In this document: positions 36,181 through 47,492 of the stretch, in pieces | Layout: every line of letters starts with the position of its first letter | How positions within the stretch are numbered: position 1 is the first letter of the stretch | Assembly (NCBI GenBank): GCA_003254905.1 | Contig: QANU01033273.1 | Span: 190,765 to 254,764, forward strand | Reading direction: 5' to 3' | DNA length: 64,000 nt | Source: Nissolia schottii | Lineage: Eukaryota; Streptophyta; Magnoliopsida; Fabales; Fabaceae | Made by a program: the position numbers and the translations under genes | The notes under the pieces: generated by a model | Databases searched by the model: none | The model's input: the letters and a program-made list of their open reading frames with translations, nothing else | Told to the model about the DNA's origin: nothing

Positions 36181-37388
36181 TAAGAAAAATGACATTTTCT
36201 ATTGTTTACCTCTATAAACTTTTTTTAAAAAAAGTTAAAAATAATTACTAGATATTTAACTATATTATGTTAATTTAAATATATATATATATATATATAT
36301 TATTAAATAAGCACTTATGTGAATGTGTCTAAACATAAAATATCTTTTTCATAAGTTACATTTTAAGTTAAAATTTTTTTGCTAAAAGCTCCGTTTACAT
36401 AAAAGGTTATAAATTAAGCTCTTTAAACAAGCCCTTAGTGTGTGTTTGGATTAGAGTTTGCAAATTAATGGAATTTGCACCAACTAGATTCTATTTAAAT
36501 TAATTTTGATCAAAAGCCAGTTGAGATAAACGTAATTTATGTTTAAAAATTTTCACCTCAAAAGCCATTATGATAAAATGCATGGATGTTATTTGGATGA
36601 TGTTAAAAAATAATTACTTTTGAGTATCTAGTCACTTTTGTGTATGTAACTAGTATTGAACTCGTGCCTTGAACGTGAAACTTTAGTATTGTAGACACAA
36701 ATTTTATTATAAGATTTGACTATATATATGAAATATAATATCAATAAAGATAAATGAATAACATGCTAATAAATGATTCATGACTATTCGTTTATGCAAA
36801 TATATACTTAAAAGAATTTATACATGTTAGCGGTTGAACCCACGTTCTAGTAGTTATTCCTGTATCTCGTTAATTAAGCTTAGAGTCTGAGCTCAACTCT
36901 CATCTCCTTCATGCCTTGTAAAAGAAGGAATTTAGATAAGTTAGAATTTACAAAAATAAAATAAAATAAAATTCCAATGTATTATCATATAACTTCGATT
37001 TATCAACATTTGATTATGAAATCGTGAAGAAAAGTTGATATTGACATATATGATGTATGTTTTAATCTCCATAAAGAGGTAACATGAAAAGTAAAATTTA
37101 TTGCTCAAGAATAAAAGGATTTGATTATAAATGATATTTTTAGTGTGATAAATGACTCATTGTCATCACATGTCAACATAATTAAATTTAAAGTTGAAGC
37201 ATAAAAATAATTCATCCAAGTATTTTGGGGGGCAAATTACACGAACCTCCTGCGGGATTTACTTAAATTACACTTGATCCCCTCCATTTCTAAAATTGTC
37301 TCTGAAGACTACTAAATTTTATTAAACATTATATTGACCTCCCCTACGCCTTAAATTCTAAAATTTTAAAATAATAAAACACATAAAA

Positions 37389-37428
<40 letters not shown>

Positions 37429-39247
37429 TTTATGCATTTTGACACAACAACATGTGATAGCCTGGTGGTTGGAGTTCTCCTACATTGCCTTGTTGTACCA
37501 AGACTGAATATTGGCAAAGCCCAAAAGATAATTATTTATGGAAGCAAGAAATACACTAACAAGTATGGTGGCATGGTGTTTGAGGCGAAACTCATTACTC
37601 TTGATGTCATGAGTTTCAACCTCATGGAGCTCAATTTCCATTTTATTTTAATTATTTCTAAAATAAAATTCCTACATTCCCCCACAATTTCAAAGTTAAT
37701 ATTATAGGAAAAAAATAGTTCTCATGTGCATGAGAATTCAGTGCATAAGTACTTGTATCTTGTAGACTATGAACTAGTACATAGAGCAAATGAAATTTGA
37801 CTCACAGGAATGCTGGTGATATTAGAACCTCTATGAACCTTCATTCCACTATTATGAATCAACAATCTCATCACTCACACTGTCTTCTCATTAAAAAAAA
37901 AAAAATTCAACACAACATGATGCGTTTTAGCCATTCACTGTTACCTGGATTTTATGAGTGGCTCTAGAGAGTTGCCTAAGCTCTCATAGAGGCGGCCTCA
38001 CCTCACCACTCACATAGGTGAATCTATAGTGTGCACTACGGTCAAGCACACCACCCATTCATAAATGAGCTAAGATTGATTAAGATTTTAACTCAACCCT
38101 CTAAATTCTTGTAGCCACATACTACTAATATACACTATAGGGATAAACGTTTATCAATAATGGATAATGTATGATTGACAAGTGACTTGTTTTTACCTAT
38201 ATGAATCTAACCTTTGATGAATTCTCAAATTTAAGTTGAGTTAACATCATTCGCAATCTATATTAGGCTTAAGTCATATCCCCTCGATGCATTCATCACT
38301 AGCTTTTTGCTTAGTGGCTTTGTTTGAGGATCCACCATTTTTCATCTCTGACCTCAAAATAGTAGCTACATCAAAAAAAAGATTATCACATAAACGTATT
38401 AACTCAATTTCTCAGTTCACTATTTCCACTTGGCAACTACATGTGAAAGACACACTCTCTTCCATAAAGGAATCTATGCTAAAAGATGACTTAGCCAACC
38501 AGCCTCAGATCCATATTGAATCCAGTTACACAAGTCTACTTTGCTTATTTCCAAGTGACAACACCACAACTAGGATATACAAGTCTGTTTGCAGACATCT
38601 AAGTGACAATATTACTGGCTATATAGGTCTACTTGGATGACTTTCAAATGATAGCAGCACTATCAAATATTCAATTAACATCAGAGTACCCTTTAGGCAT
38701 ATCTAGGTGTCTCCCACCATAAAAATTGAAGTCAAAATTTAGCAACTCTTTTAAATTCTCACACAAATATAATTTTTCTCTTTCCCTCACAATTACAAGA
38801 TATTAAATAAAAAAAATTTCTCTCTTTCATCCTAACGATTTTGAAGCAATATGCCACCCTGCTAATCCACATCATCACACTAGACCTTCTATATAAAAAC
38901 CAACTCCTTTCATTTTATTATTTAAACATCTCAACAGTACAACAGAACAACAACGCCAAAGCTTAGGTCGTTGCAACATTGAAGAATATTAATATATGAT
39001 CACTTAAGATGAGTTATCATCACTACATTGAACACTGCTTCGCTGCTTCTAAAACTGAACATAAAATCTCCTTAAAATTCCAATGATGAAACATAAAAAG
39101 CTACTTCTAAAAAACAAGCTAACCATGATTAGTACACCATAATTCAATTTTAATATGGCACCATAAATCCAAAATCATTATCAACATATTAATTTTCAGG
39201 TACTGTTAAAAAAAACTCCTTCTGGAAATATAAATCTAAAGGATGTT
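36181..39247. other. AT-rich intergenic DNA
   Basis: It contains (TA)n at 36,281-36,300 and a longer (TA)n at about 37,392-37,425. Open frames at 37,432-37,707 and 38,287-38,640 carry no motif that I recognise, and I do not call them genes. Confidence 0.5.
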
Positions 39248-39470
39248 CACTACAAGAAAACAGACTATTACCGTCTCAAAATTACCGTCGGTCAAAAATC
39301 AATGGTAATACCGTTGGAAAAATGGATAACCCCGACGGTTACCGGGTCAACGAATTAAAACCGAGCATTTATGAGCTGATTACCGTCGGTTCTTTACGCC
39401 AACGGTAACACCGACGATAAATCACATTACCGTCTCTCACAACCAACGGTAACACATTGGAAAAAGGCGC
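39248..39470. mobile_element. CACTA-type element end (left terminus)
   Basis: It starts CACTACAAGAAAACAG at 39,248, the canonical plant CACTA left end. Repeated subterminal motifs TTACCGTCGGT and CCAACGGTAACACCG appear in both orientations to about 39,460. The right terminus is not seen in the following kilobases, so it is truncated or its right half has diverged. Confidence 0.7.
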
Positions 39471-41050
39471 AACAATTACTCATAAATTACACAAATAAAA
39501 TATAAATAAAATTAAAATTGGATTGAATCTCAATATTTATTATTATTCACAAGAAAAAAAAAATTAGAGAGCTAAAGAAAAAACACAAAAGGACTTAATA
39601 AATCTTTAACATAGTATGCTTTTTAAGGATAAACATCAATTATTACACACCTATATATTATTCATGATATATTTGCAATTAAAACAAAATAGCATATAAT
39701 CATAAGCATGAATATACCTCCATATATCTATCTACTAGACATTCAATTCACACCAAAAATTTAGGGCATTATCACATCATGACTTATCATGTCATCATCA
39801 TGTCATTAGAGGTCATGGCATTATCATATCATAAGGAATCATGGCATTAACATATCATGAAGAATCATGGAATCACTATACATATAAGCAACCAAGCATA
39901 GGCAATGTAACACTTAAATTTTAGATACTTAAACAAACAAATCTCCCCTTTTATAGATTAGGCCAATCTTTGGGAGTTAATTTCAAAATAACGTGGGATC
40001 ACATTTGAAAACCCTAAGGAATAACCGCCTAACGTCAAAACAATACTTGGAACTTAAAAAAATACCGTGCAAGTCCATAGCCTTACTCATTGTTATCCTA
40101 GTTCTTATTTTCAAAAAGTTCCTTAATAAAAAGTATATGAAATTTCAAGGAGATCAATAAACTATGATCAAAACTCAAAACATTTTCTAACCCTAAGAAT
40201 GCTTGAAACAACTTCCTAGCCTAAAAAACCATGTCAAAAAATAGAGGAACCAAAAGGTCCAAGTTTTCATTTTATTGAGACAAAGCCAAAGAAAAAAACA
40301 AGGTTAAGTAATGTGAAGAACACATGTTTCCTAACAAAGGAAAAAAAAATCTACTTGGCCATTTTTAAAGGTCAAAACTGAAGTCAAAAGGAAAGGAAAT
40401 AGGAAGTCGTATTTCATATTTAAGAAAGGGAACAAACCCTTAGTTAAATATAGTAAGGGATTCATATTGGCTATCAAAGTAAAATAGCCATATGCAAGGC
40501 TCAAAAATCATCTGTGATGCCCCATACCTTTGGGTATCGGAAGGGTTAGTGAGATTTAAACTTCGAAAAGTTTCTAAGTTGATCCCTAATATTTTATAAT
40601 AGTGCAAAATCAACCCTTATATAACAAAGCTATCATTATCTTCTTAAGGAAGATAAGGAAAAGAAAGGTAAGCATCGGATCGTAATTTAATTATTTAATG
40701 GTCAATTTGTACTATTATAAAATGTTAGAAGTTAATTTATATATTTTTAAATAGATAAAGTGTACATAACCTATAATCATAGGATAAAGGGATTTTTTTT
40801 CCTTTTTATCTAAAAATCAAATTAACCCATCTTAATTCGACCGGCGATTGAATTATTATTGAATTGAGTGAATTTTAAAGAATAACTCATTAAAAAAAAA
40901 AGTATGTCATATTTTACCTTTATTAAATTCAGCCCAATTAAACATTAGAATTGGTGTAATGCTTAAAGGTTTTGGTAATTTGCCAATATGAATATCTTAT
41001 TAGTGGGTAATCTCTACCTAAAATCATGCCTTAACTTTCGCAAGTTATTG
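39471..41050. other. AT-rich intergenic DNA upstream of the ACR gene
   Basis: No gene. It contains short direct repeats of ATCATGGCATTA / ATCATATCATGA near 39,770-39,870 and the small inverted repeat listed separately at 40,568-40,745. Confidence 0.5.
40568..40745. repeat. MITE-like inverted repeat
   Basis: The arm TAATATTTTATAATAGTGCA (about 40,588) is mirrored by TGTACTATTATAAAATGTTA (about 40,708), with further pairing of GTTGATC and GGTCAATT outside and inside it. The total is about 170 bp. No clear target duplication. Confidence 0.5.
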
Positions 41051-41554
41051 GTGTCAATTTGCATCTAAATTTTTATTTACCAAAAAAGGAAACGAACCTC
41101 CCCCCGTCTGTACGGATTTTGCCGCCGCCTGTCCAACCACGTAACCGCCACTCACCCCAATCTCCAACCGCCACGTCACTCCTGATTCCGAATCGAGACA
41201 TTTTTTCCTTTTTTCCTTTGCTTGAGTTCACACTTCACACGCACTCACCGTCATACACAAAACACGCTGCACCGCACACACACACACACACCCCCCCTCT
41301 CACACTTCTTTTGTTTAAACTTTGAACCAACTCAGAAAAATCGGATTCAAAGTGTCCCCTCCCTTACTTTACTTATTCTCTAGTCCCACTCTCCCTCCCT
41401 CCCTCCTTGCTTGTTGGAGGAGTTAGAGGTTCCTGTTGATGTATAGAGCGCGTTATTAGTTTCTCAAATTTCTCAACAAATAATATTAGTGATAAGGTGT
41501 AGAGCTTGTAGAGGTGCCGGTCCCTTTTCTCACTCTCAGTTTATACACATCAAT

Positions 41555-44500
41555 ATGGATGATGAATATGCTAAGCTTATAAGGAGGATGAACCCGCCCA
41601 GGTAACTCTTCTCCTCTTTGCCTTTCTCTCTCTCTCTCTCTCTCACTCTTTTACCTGTGCGATTTTGGGGACAGGGTTTTTGCTTTGCTTTCAAAGTTTC
41701 CATCTTCCAAACTACAGGGGTTTTACTTCTTAATCCTTACCGAAATTCAGAGTAAGGATCAGCACAATACTTTCCCAATTTTGGTACTACTTTCTTCAGT
41801 TTTTTTTGGTAATGTCTACTTTCTTCAGTTTAGTAAGCCATATTACGTTTCCATAGCGGGTTTTTTTTTTTAATTATTTGTTTCTTTTTTATAAAAAGAA
41901 AAAATTCTTGGTCAAATTTTTCATGGACCTGTCAAAATTTCCTCTCTCATTATTTCCCCTCTCATCTTAGGGTTTATTGCTTGTGTCACGGAGAATATTT
42001 ACATGTGATTTTGCTCTAAGGACTACTCTCTCCGTGTATGAATTCGTGTAATTTTGAGTGAGAAAGAGTGAGGTTGTTTTGTCTAACTGGCTTCTTGCTC
42101 ATGCAGGGTTGTGATGGACAACAATGCCTGTGAGAACGCCACTGTTATTCAGGTGAAGCTTGTGTTTTCCTCTGTTTAGATTTCTCACAAAAATTAACCT
42201 CATAAAAAGATCTTTTTTTTCCCTTCAAATTTTTAATGTTGGAGTGGAAGCTGTAGAATGCTTTATGGTAGTTTAGTTTACCGTCCAGTCACTGTTGAAA
42301 CGTCTTTGTAGGTTGACAGTGTCAACAAACATGGGATTCTTCTCGATGTTGTCCAAGTTCTTTCAGATATGAACCTTGTAATAACCAAGGCTTATATCTC
42401 CTCTGACGGGGTGTGGTTCATGGATGGTAAATTCCTTTCTTTCACTGCAGAAGGCTAAAGTATGAAAACATAAGATTAAAAGTATTAGGGGTTTCCTTCG
42501 ATACCCATGTTTTTATAAGGGTGCTTATACCCCTTTGTATTTCAATGGCTGCGATTTAATTACAAATTTAAAATAATAGGTAGTTTGATTTAGTGAAACA
42601 CATGGCTAAATTTTTAGACACAAATAACCAAAGGATATTATTACCTTGAATTTTACAGGGGTAACAGAGAAAGCCCAAAGTGTTATTATTATTTTTATTG
42701 TTATTATTAACTTTACCTCTGATCCTTGTCTTAATTTGATCCCTTTTTCAGTGTTTAATGTGATTGATCATAATGGAAACAAGATCAGAGATAAGGAAGT
42801 TATTGATTATATTCAGAGGGTAGGATTCTACGTACTGGATTGATTTTTTATTTTTTATTTTTAATTTGGTTTCATTTAAAGCTTCTATTTGTTGCCCATA
42901 TGTGTCTGTGGAAGGGTCTTCTTTTCTATTTTTTCTCTTTTGGTAGAAATCCTCGATGAATAAGCTGGCACTTGTAGTAGATTATGCTGATTTGACTTTG
43001 GTTCTTTTGATGACAAAAGGGAATAAACTAACATTCTTTTAACCTCATTTTATTTGTTGCTGAATGAATGAGATAGCTATGAACTTGTTTACCCAAGTGG
43101 AATGGAGGAAGAAAATGCTTATTCATATCTGCTGTTTATTTTTTATTTTATTGTTGATGATAATTTATTTTATGTATCGACTTTTTGTTGATTCCTGTAT
43201 CCTTCCAGCAATGATTTTCGTCTGGACGCAGCTTGTAGTTTGTGTGTTGGGAGATGATAAACTTGCGTTATCACTGTCATTCCAAATTTAAGAAATTTAG
43301 AGTTCAGGAAATTGGGAAGGTTTGAACTTTTTAATACCATACTGTCCATGTAAGTTATCAGATCCGGTTTTATTAGCCTGTTGTCTTCCAGCTATGTGAG
43401 CCACTTGAATCTCTGTATGATATAGAGATGCCTAATGTAGCTCCACTGCATGCCCAATTTTTTCTATTTTTCTTGAGTGATTTGTTAATGTAGTGATGCT
43501 AAACTTTTGTGCATAATACATGATCCCTTTAGGATATCCTGTCTAGAAGATTTGTAGTGTCTGATTTTTTTCCCCTTTCTGATTTTTGTAGAGACTTGAA
43601 ACTAATCCCAGCTTTGCACCGTCATTTAGAGAGTCTGTGGGAGTGGTGCATAATGAAGAACACACCTCAATTGAACTTACTGGTACAGACAGGCCAGGTT
43701 TACTGTCTGAAGTCTGTGCTGTTCTTGCAGACCTTCACTGTAATGTGGTGAATGCTGAGATATGGACACATAATACTAGGGCTGCGGCTGTAGTTCATGT
43801 GACAGATGATTCCAGTGGGCTTGCAATCAAGGATCCATCCCGCCTCTCTAGAATAAGGGACTTGCTTTGTAATGTCCTTAGGGGGAGCGATGATCCAAAG
43901 ACAGCAAGAACAACGCTTTCTCCACCTGGAGTTACGAATAGGGATAGAAGATTACATCAGATTATGTTTGCTGACAGGGACTACGAAAGGGTTGAGAGGG
44001 CAGGACAAGGGGGAGTTAGAGATAGAGATAAAAGTCCTTTCCCTCATGTGACTGTGGTAGATTGTATTGAGAAAGATTACACGGTGATTACCATGAGAGC
44101 AAAAGATCGACCGAAATTGTTGTTCGATATTGTCTGCACTTTAACAGATATGCAGTATGTTGTTTTTCATGGTGTAGTCCAGACAGCAAGGGCAGAAGCT
44201 TTTCAGGTTAGTCAACTTTCTGTTATTTTCCCTTAGGAAATGATGCTTCACCTTTTTAAGCTCAGAAGCTAAATTAGGTTTGGTAGACAATAAGTTTTTG
44301 GTGGTAAATACTTTGACCAAACTATTTCGATTCTGTATGAATAGGAGAGTCTAAAAACACATTAAATACTTATGAACACTGAGTTTCATTGGGCCATTGT
44401 CAGCTTGGATTGCTTTGAGCCAGTTGGCACGTCTAATTCACTTTTTCTGTATAAAATATTCTCTGATTGAGCATTTACGTCATTATCCAGGAGTTTTATA

Positions 44501-45018
44501 TTCGGCATGTTGATGGATTTCCCATAAGCTCAGAGGCTGAGCGAGAACGGCTTGTGCAGTGTCTTGAAGCCGCCATCGAAAGGCGAGCATCTGAGGTATC
44601 AAGAACACAGTTGAAAACACTAATCCTCGCTACATCTATTCAACTGTGTATGCTAAGATATGTTTATATGCAGGGGATGGAGCTTGAGTTGTGCACGGAG
44701 GATCGCGTAGGACTCCTCTCAGATATCACGAGGATATTCCGAGAAAACAGTTTATGTATCAAAAGGGCAGAAATATCAACACAAGATGGAAAGGCAAAGG
44801 ACACTTTTTATGTCACAGATGTGACTGGGAACCCAGTTGACCCCAAGATTATCGATTCAATTCGCAGACAGATTGGCGGCGACAAGGTGCTGCGGGTGAA
44901 GCATAACTCTAGTCTCTCGCCAAAGGCCCCTCGAGCAACAACGATCGGATTTCTCTTTGGAAATTTCTTCAAAGCTCGATCTTTTCAGAACTTTAAGCTC
45001 ATCAGATCTTATTCTTAA
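41555..45018 (+). CDS. ACR4-like: ACT-domain-repeat protein (ACR4/ACR5 type)
   Basis: Complete seven-exon gene. Exons: 41555-41601, 42107-42152, 42312-42426, 42752-42819, 43592-44206, 44491-44595, 44674-45018; all introns are GT-AG and phases agree, giving 446 aa. The protein starts [18 protein letters not shown], as in the ACR family, and has four ACT modules near residues 34-110, 118-190, 250-330 and 334-405. Family signatures are [56 protein letters not shown] and [20 protein letters not shown], and it ends LIRSYS. ACR proteins are thought to be amino-acid-sensing or regulatory; no catalytic domain is present. One oddity is SSDGVWFMD, where the family usually has SSDGGWFMD; the inverted copy shares it, so it predates the duplication. 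A CT-rich leader (41,370-41,410) and (CT)n in intron 1 are normal for plants. I am sure of the family but not of the paralogue number. Confidence 0.94.
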
Positions 45019-45962
45019 GACCTCTGTATATTCTCAGCACTTGAAACATGTCTCAGGTCAGACTGTAAATGTATAGAGTAGTACACATTGTAAATATCTA
45101 TCTATGTTGCTCCCCTCAACTGAGGGACATGGAAATTCACTGGTACACGAGAAATCTCAACCACCTGTGTATATATAGTCTAGTGTGAATAGTTGTGCAG
45201 CGTAGCATGTTACTTGGGTTGTATCGGATGTAAATAGTCCTGCCTGTTAGTGGGTACATTACTCAGTACAGAAAGAGTAAATAGCATTTTCAGTTGGTGT
45301 AATTTGGAATATAAATAACTTTGGGCTTGTACATGAAAGATACGTTTAGGTGATCAAAATGAATGGAAAAAATGTTACTGTGTAGAATTACATTGCCTAC
45401 TTGGTTTTTTTTCCTTTAGGCCTATCCTTAAAGTGCACTGAATAATGCTATTTGCGTAATCGTTGATAGGAATGGATACTTCCTTTGAAAGATTGTGAAA
45501 TTCGTTTATTTTAGTACAAAAAAATAGGGGGGGAGCATGACCACTCACCTATATATACCATAGGCATTTTGTTATTCCTTGATCTTGAAGCTCTCAAAAG
45601 TTCGGTATCATCAATCTTTCTCATTCCTAAATTAGTGGAATCTATGTGATGCGTGCTAAAGTTTATGCCTTGGGATTCCCCTCGCAACTATCTACACCAA
45701 GTTGAACGATAAGCATCGGAGAGAAACATGTTAACGTTGGCCTTCTGTACAGCTGTCATATTCAGATTCTAAGTTATTCATTTTGATTAGCAACAGCATG
45801 AGCTACTTGCAAGTATCCAACACAGCAGCTATTTCTTTGAATGACAGCAGAACGGCTTGCATGCTCTAGTCTGAGTTATCTTGCTCACATTTCATGTTTG
45901 GGCCCAAATTAAGAGTTGTAACCCATAATTGGCATTTTCTTTTGTCATCACAATTTGTTTTT
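45019..45962 (+). repeat. Left arm of inverted repeat (ACR 3' flank)
   Basis: The 3' UTR and downstream DNA of the ACR gene. It is repeated in inverted orientation at 47,493-48,360 with a few percent difference by eye. For example, CAATTTGTTTT at 45,950 pairs with AAAACAAATTG at 47,493. It ends abruptly at the AT-rich spacer. Confidence 0.9.
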
Positions 45963-47492
45963 TCGTTCATGAAGTGCATGTTTGGCAACCTTTGATTATC
46001 TATATTAATCTATATTCTACGTTAATTATGTTTATATTTTACTCATCACTATTTTGGAGAAACAACTTTCACCAAAGTGAATTTCACTGAACTTAATCCC
46101 CCCACAAACATGTTAGATCTAGGGCATTCCAATTTAATTGAATAGAATGATAAATTATAGGTCAGAATCTATACAATAAAAATATTGATCAAATCACACA
46201 TTGTAGTAAATTAGACCTTCTAATTCTTTAAGCGATTTATCTAAAAGATTCGCAATATAATTAGGAAGATGTTTTAGATACCACAAGTGAGTTATTGGCA
46301 TGTTTGTTTTATATGGTCAATTTGATATCTACGTATCCGATAATCAATAAACTTTGCCCTGCATTGTTCACAAAATTTTGCCCTCTCCTTTTAATCCTCG
46401 ATTACTGGATAATTTCCACAAACACAAATCCCACTTTTTACTGGCCCAAAACTTCTTTCACAAATCCATCTTTTTTGGGCTTTTTGGTTTTGTAATGAAA
46501 AGTATAGGGTTTTATTACCTGCCCAACTATCTCTCCATTTAGTAGGATTTTTTTTTGTCCAAACACCTATTTGTCAAGGAGAGACTAATCCTACTCGAAG
46601 TTGTTGATGTCTATATTGATCAATCATAGAATACAAATTTCGGTTCCATCCAATTAAGCTTCATTCTTATAAATCCGGAAGCTCTTCTCATGTATAGGGA
46701 AACGATTCAATTCCATAGTCAAATATCATAGTTCTCGAACGAGCAATCAAAGAGATTCTGGAGCGTCTGTAGGTTTTGGTTTGACCCCACTAAACTTTTT
46801 TAATTTCAATTTTTGTATTCTCTTTCATCTAAAATAAACAACACTCAAATTTTTTTTAAAAAAATCTCTAAATAAAATATGAAATCAATCCTCTAACAGA
46901 ATTTTTTCAAATTCAAATTTTAGAATTTCTTAACCGCTAAAAGAAATAATATTTTATTTTTTAATAAAAGAACTTTATAATAAATATTTTTTATTCAAAA
47001 CTATTCTCATCTGCATAAAAAAAAATTATCACTTAATTTTATGTTAGTTTATTATAAATGAATGCAAAAACATATATATCAAAATAATTTCGTGTGATAC
47101 ACGGGATACTATACTAGTTAACTAAATGTCTAGGTTTTCTTAACCACTCTTTTTGGAGGAAAATTTTTCGCGAAGCTAATTTCATCAACCATTTTTCATT
47201 GGACCCATTAAATATTTATTAATTTATATTTCAACATTCTCACACATTTCAAATAAACATCATTCAAAAAAAAATTTAAAAAAAAGTTTCTAACTAAAAT
47301 TTGTAATCAATTCTCTAACATAATCTTTTTAAATGCAATTTTTTAAAAAAAAAATTAACAACTAAAATAAATAATATTTGTTTTTTTCTTTTAAAAAAAC
47401 TCGATAACTTTTAAAATATTTTGTTCAAAATTATTCTTATATACTTAAAAGAACTTGTCACTTAATTTTACATGTTCAAATCTATTATTGGA
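45963..47492. other. AT-rich spacer between ACR inverted copies
   Basis: About 1.5 kb with no gene. A roughly 270-bp block occurs twice in direct orientation (about 46,790-47,045 and 47,200-47,470), diverged and A/T-run rich. Between the two lies a Helitron-like 3' terminus at 47,117. Confidence 0.6.
47086..47117 (+). mobile_element. Helitron-like 3' terminus
   Basis: TTTCGTGTGATACACGGG is followed by ATACTATACTAG and then T. The hairpin CGTGT-GAT-ACACG sits about 11 bp before a CTAG end with T following, the standard plant Helitron 3' architecture (hairpin plus CTRR, inserted before T). I did not identify the TC 5' end or any Rep/helicase sequence, so the element is non-autonomous or truncated. 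Confidence 0.6.

Noticed and set aside
36640-36700. ACTAGTATTGAACTCGTGCC, resembling a minus-strand Helitron end
   Set aside because: The expected hairpin stem does not pair (CGTG is followed by CGTG, not CACG), so the evidence is too weak to call.
37432-38640. Open frames of 91 and 117 codons
   Set aside because: No recognisable motif, AT-rich DNA, and no splice or promoter support.
43064-43291. 75-codon hydrophobic open frame
   Set aside because: It lies within intron 4 of the ACR gene and has no family resemblance.
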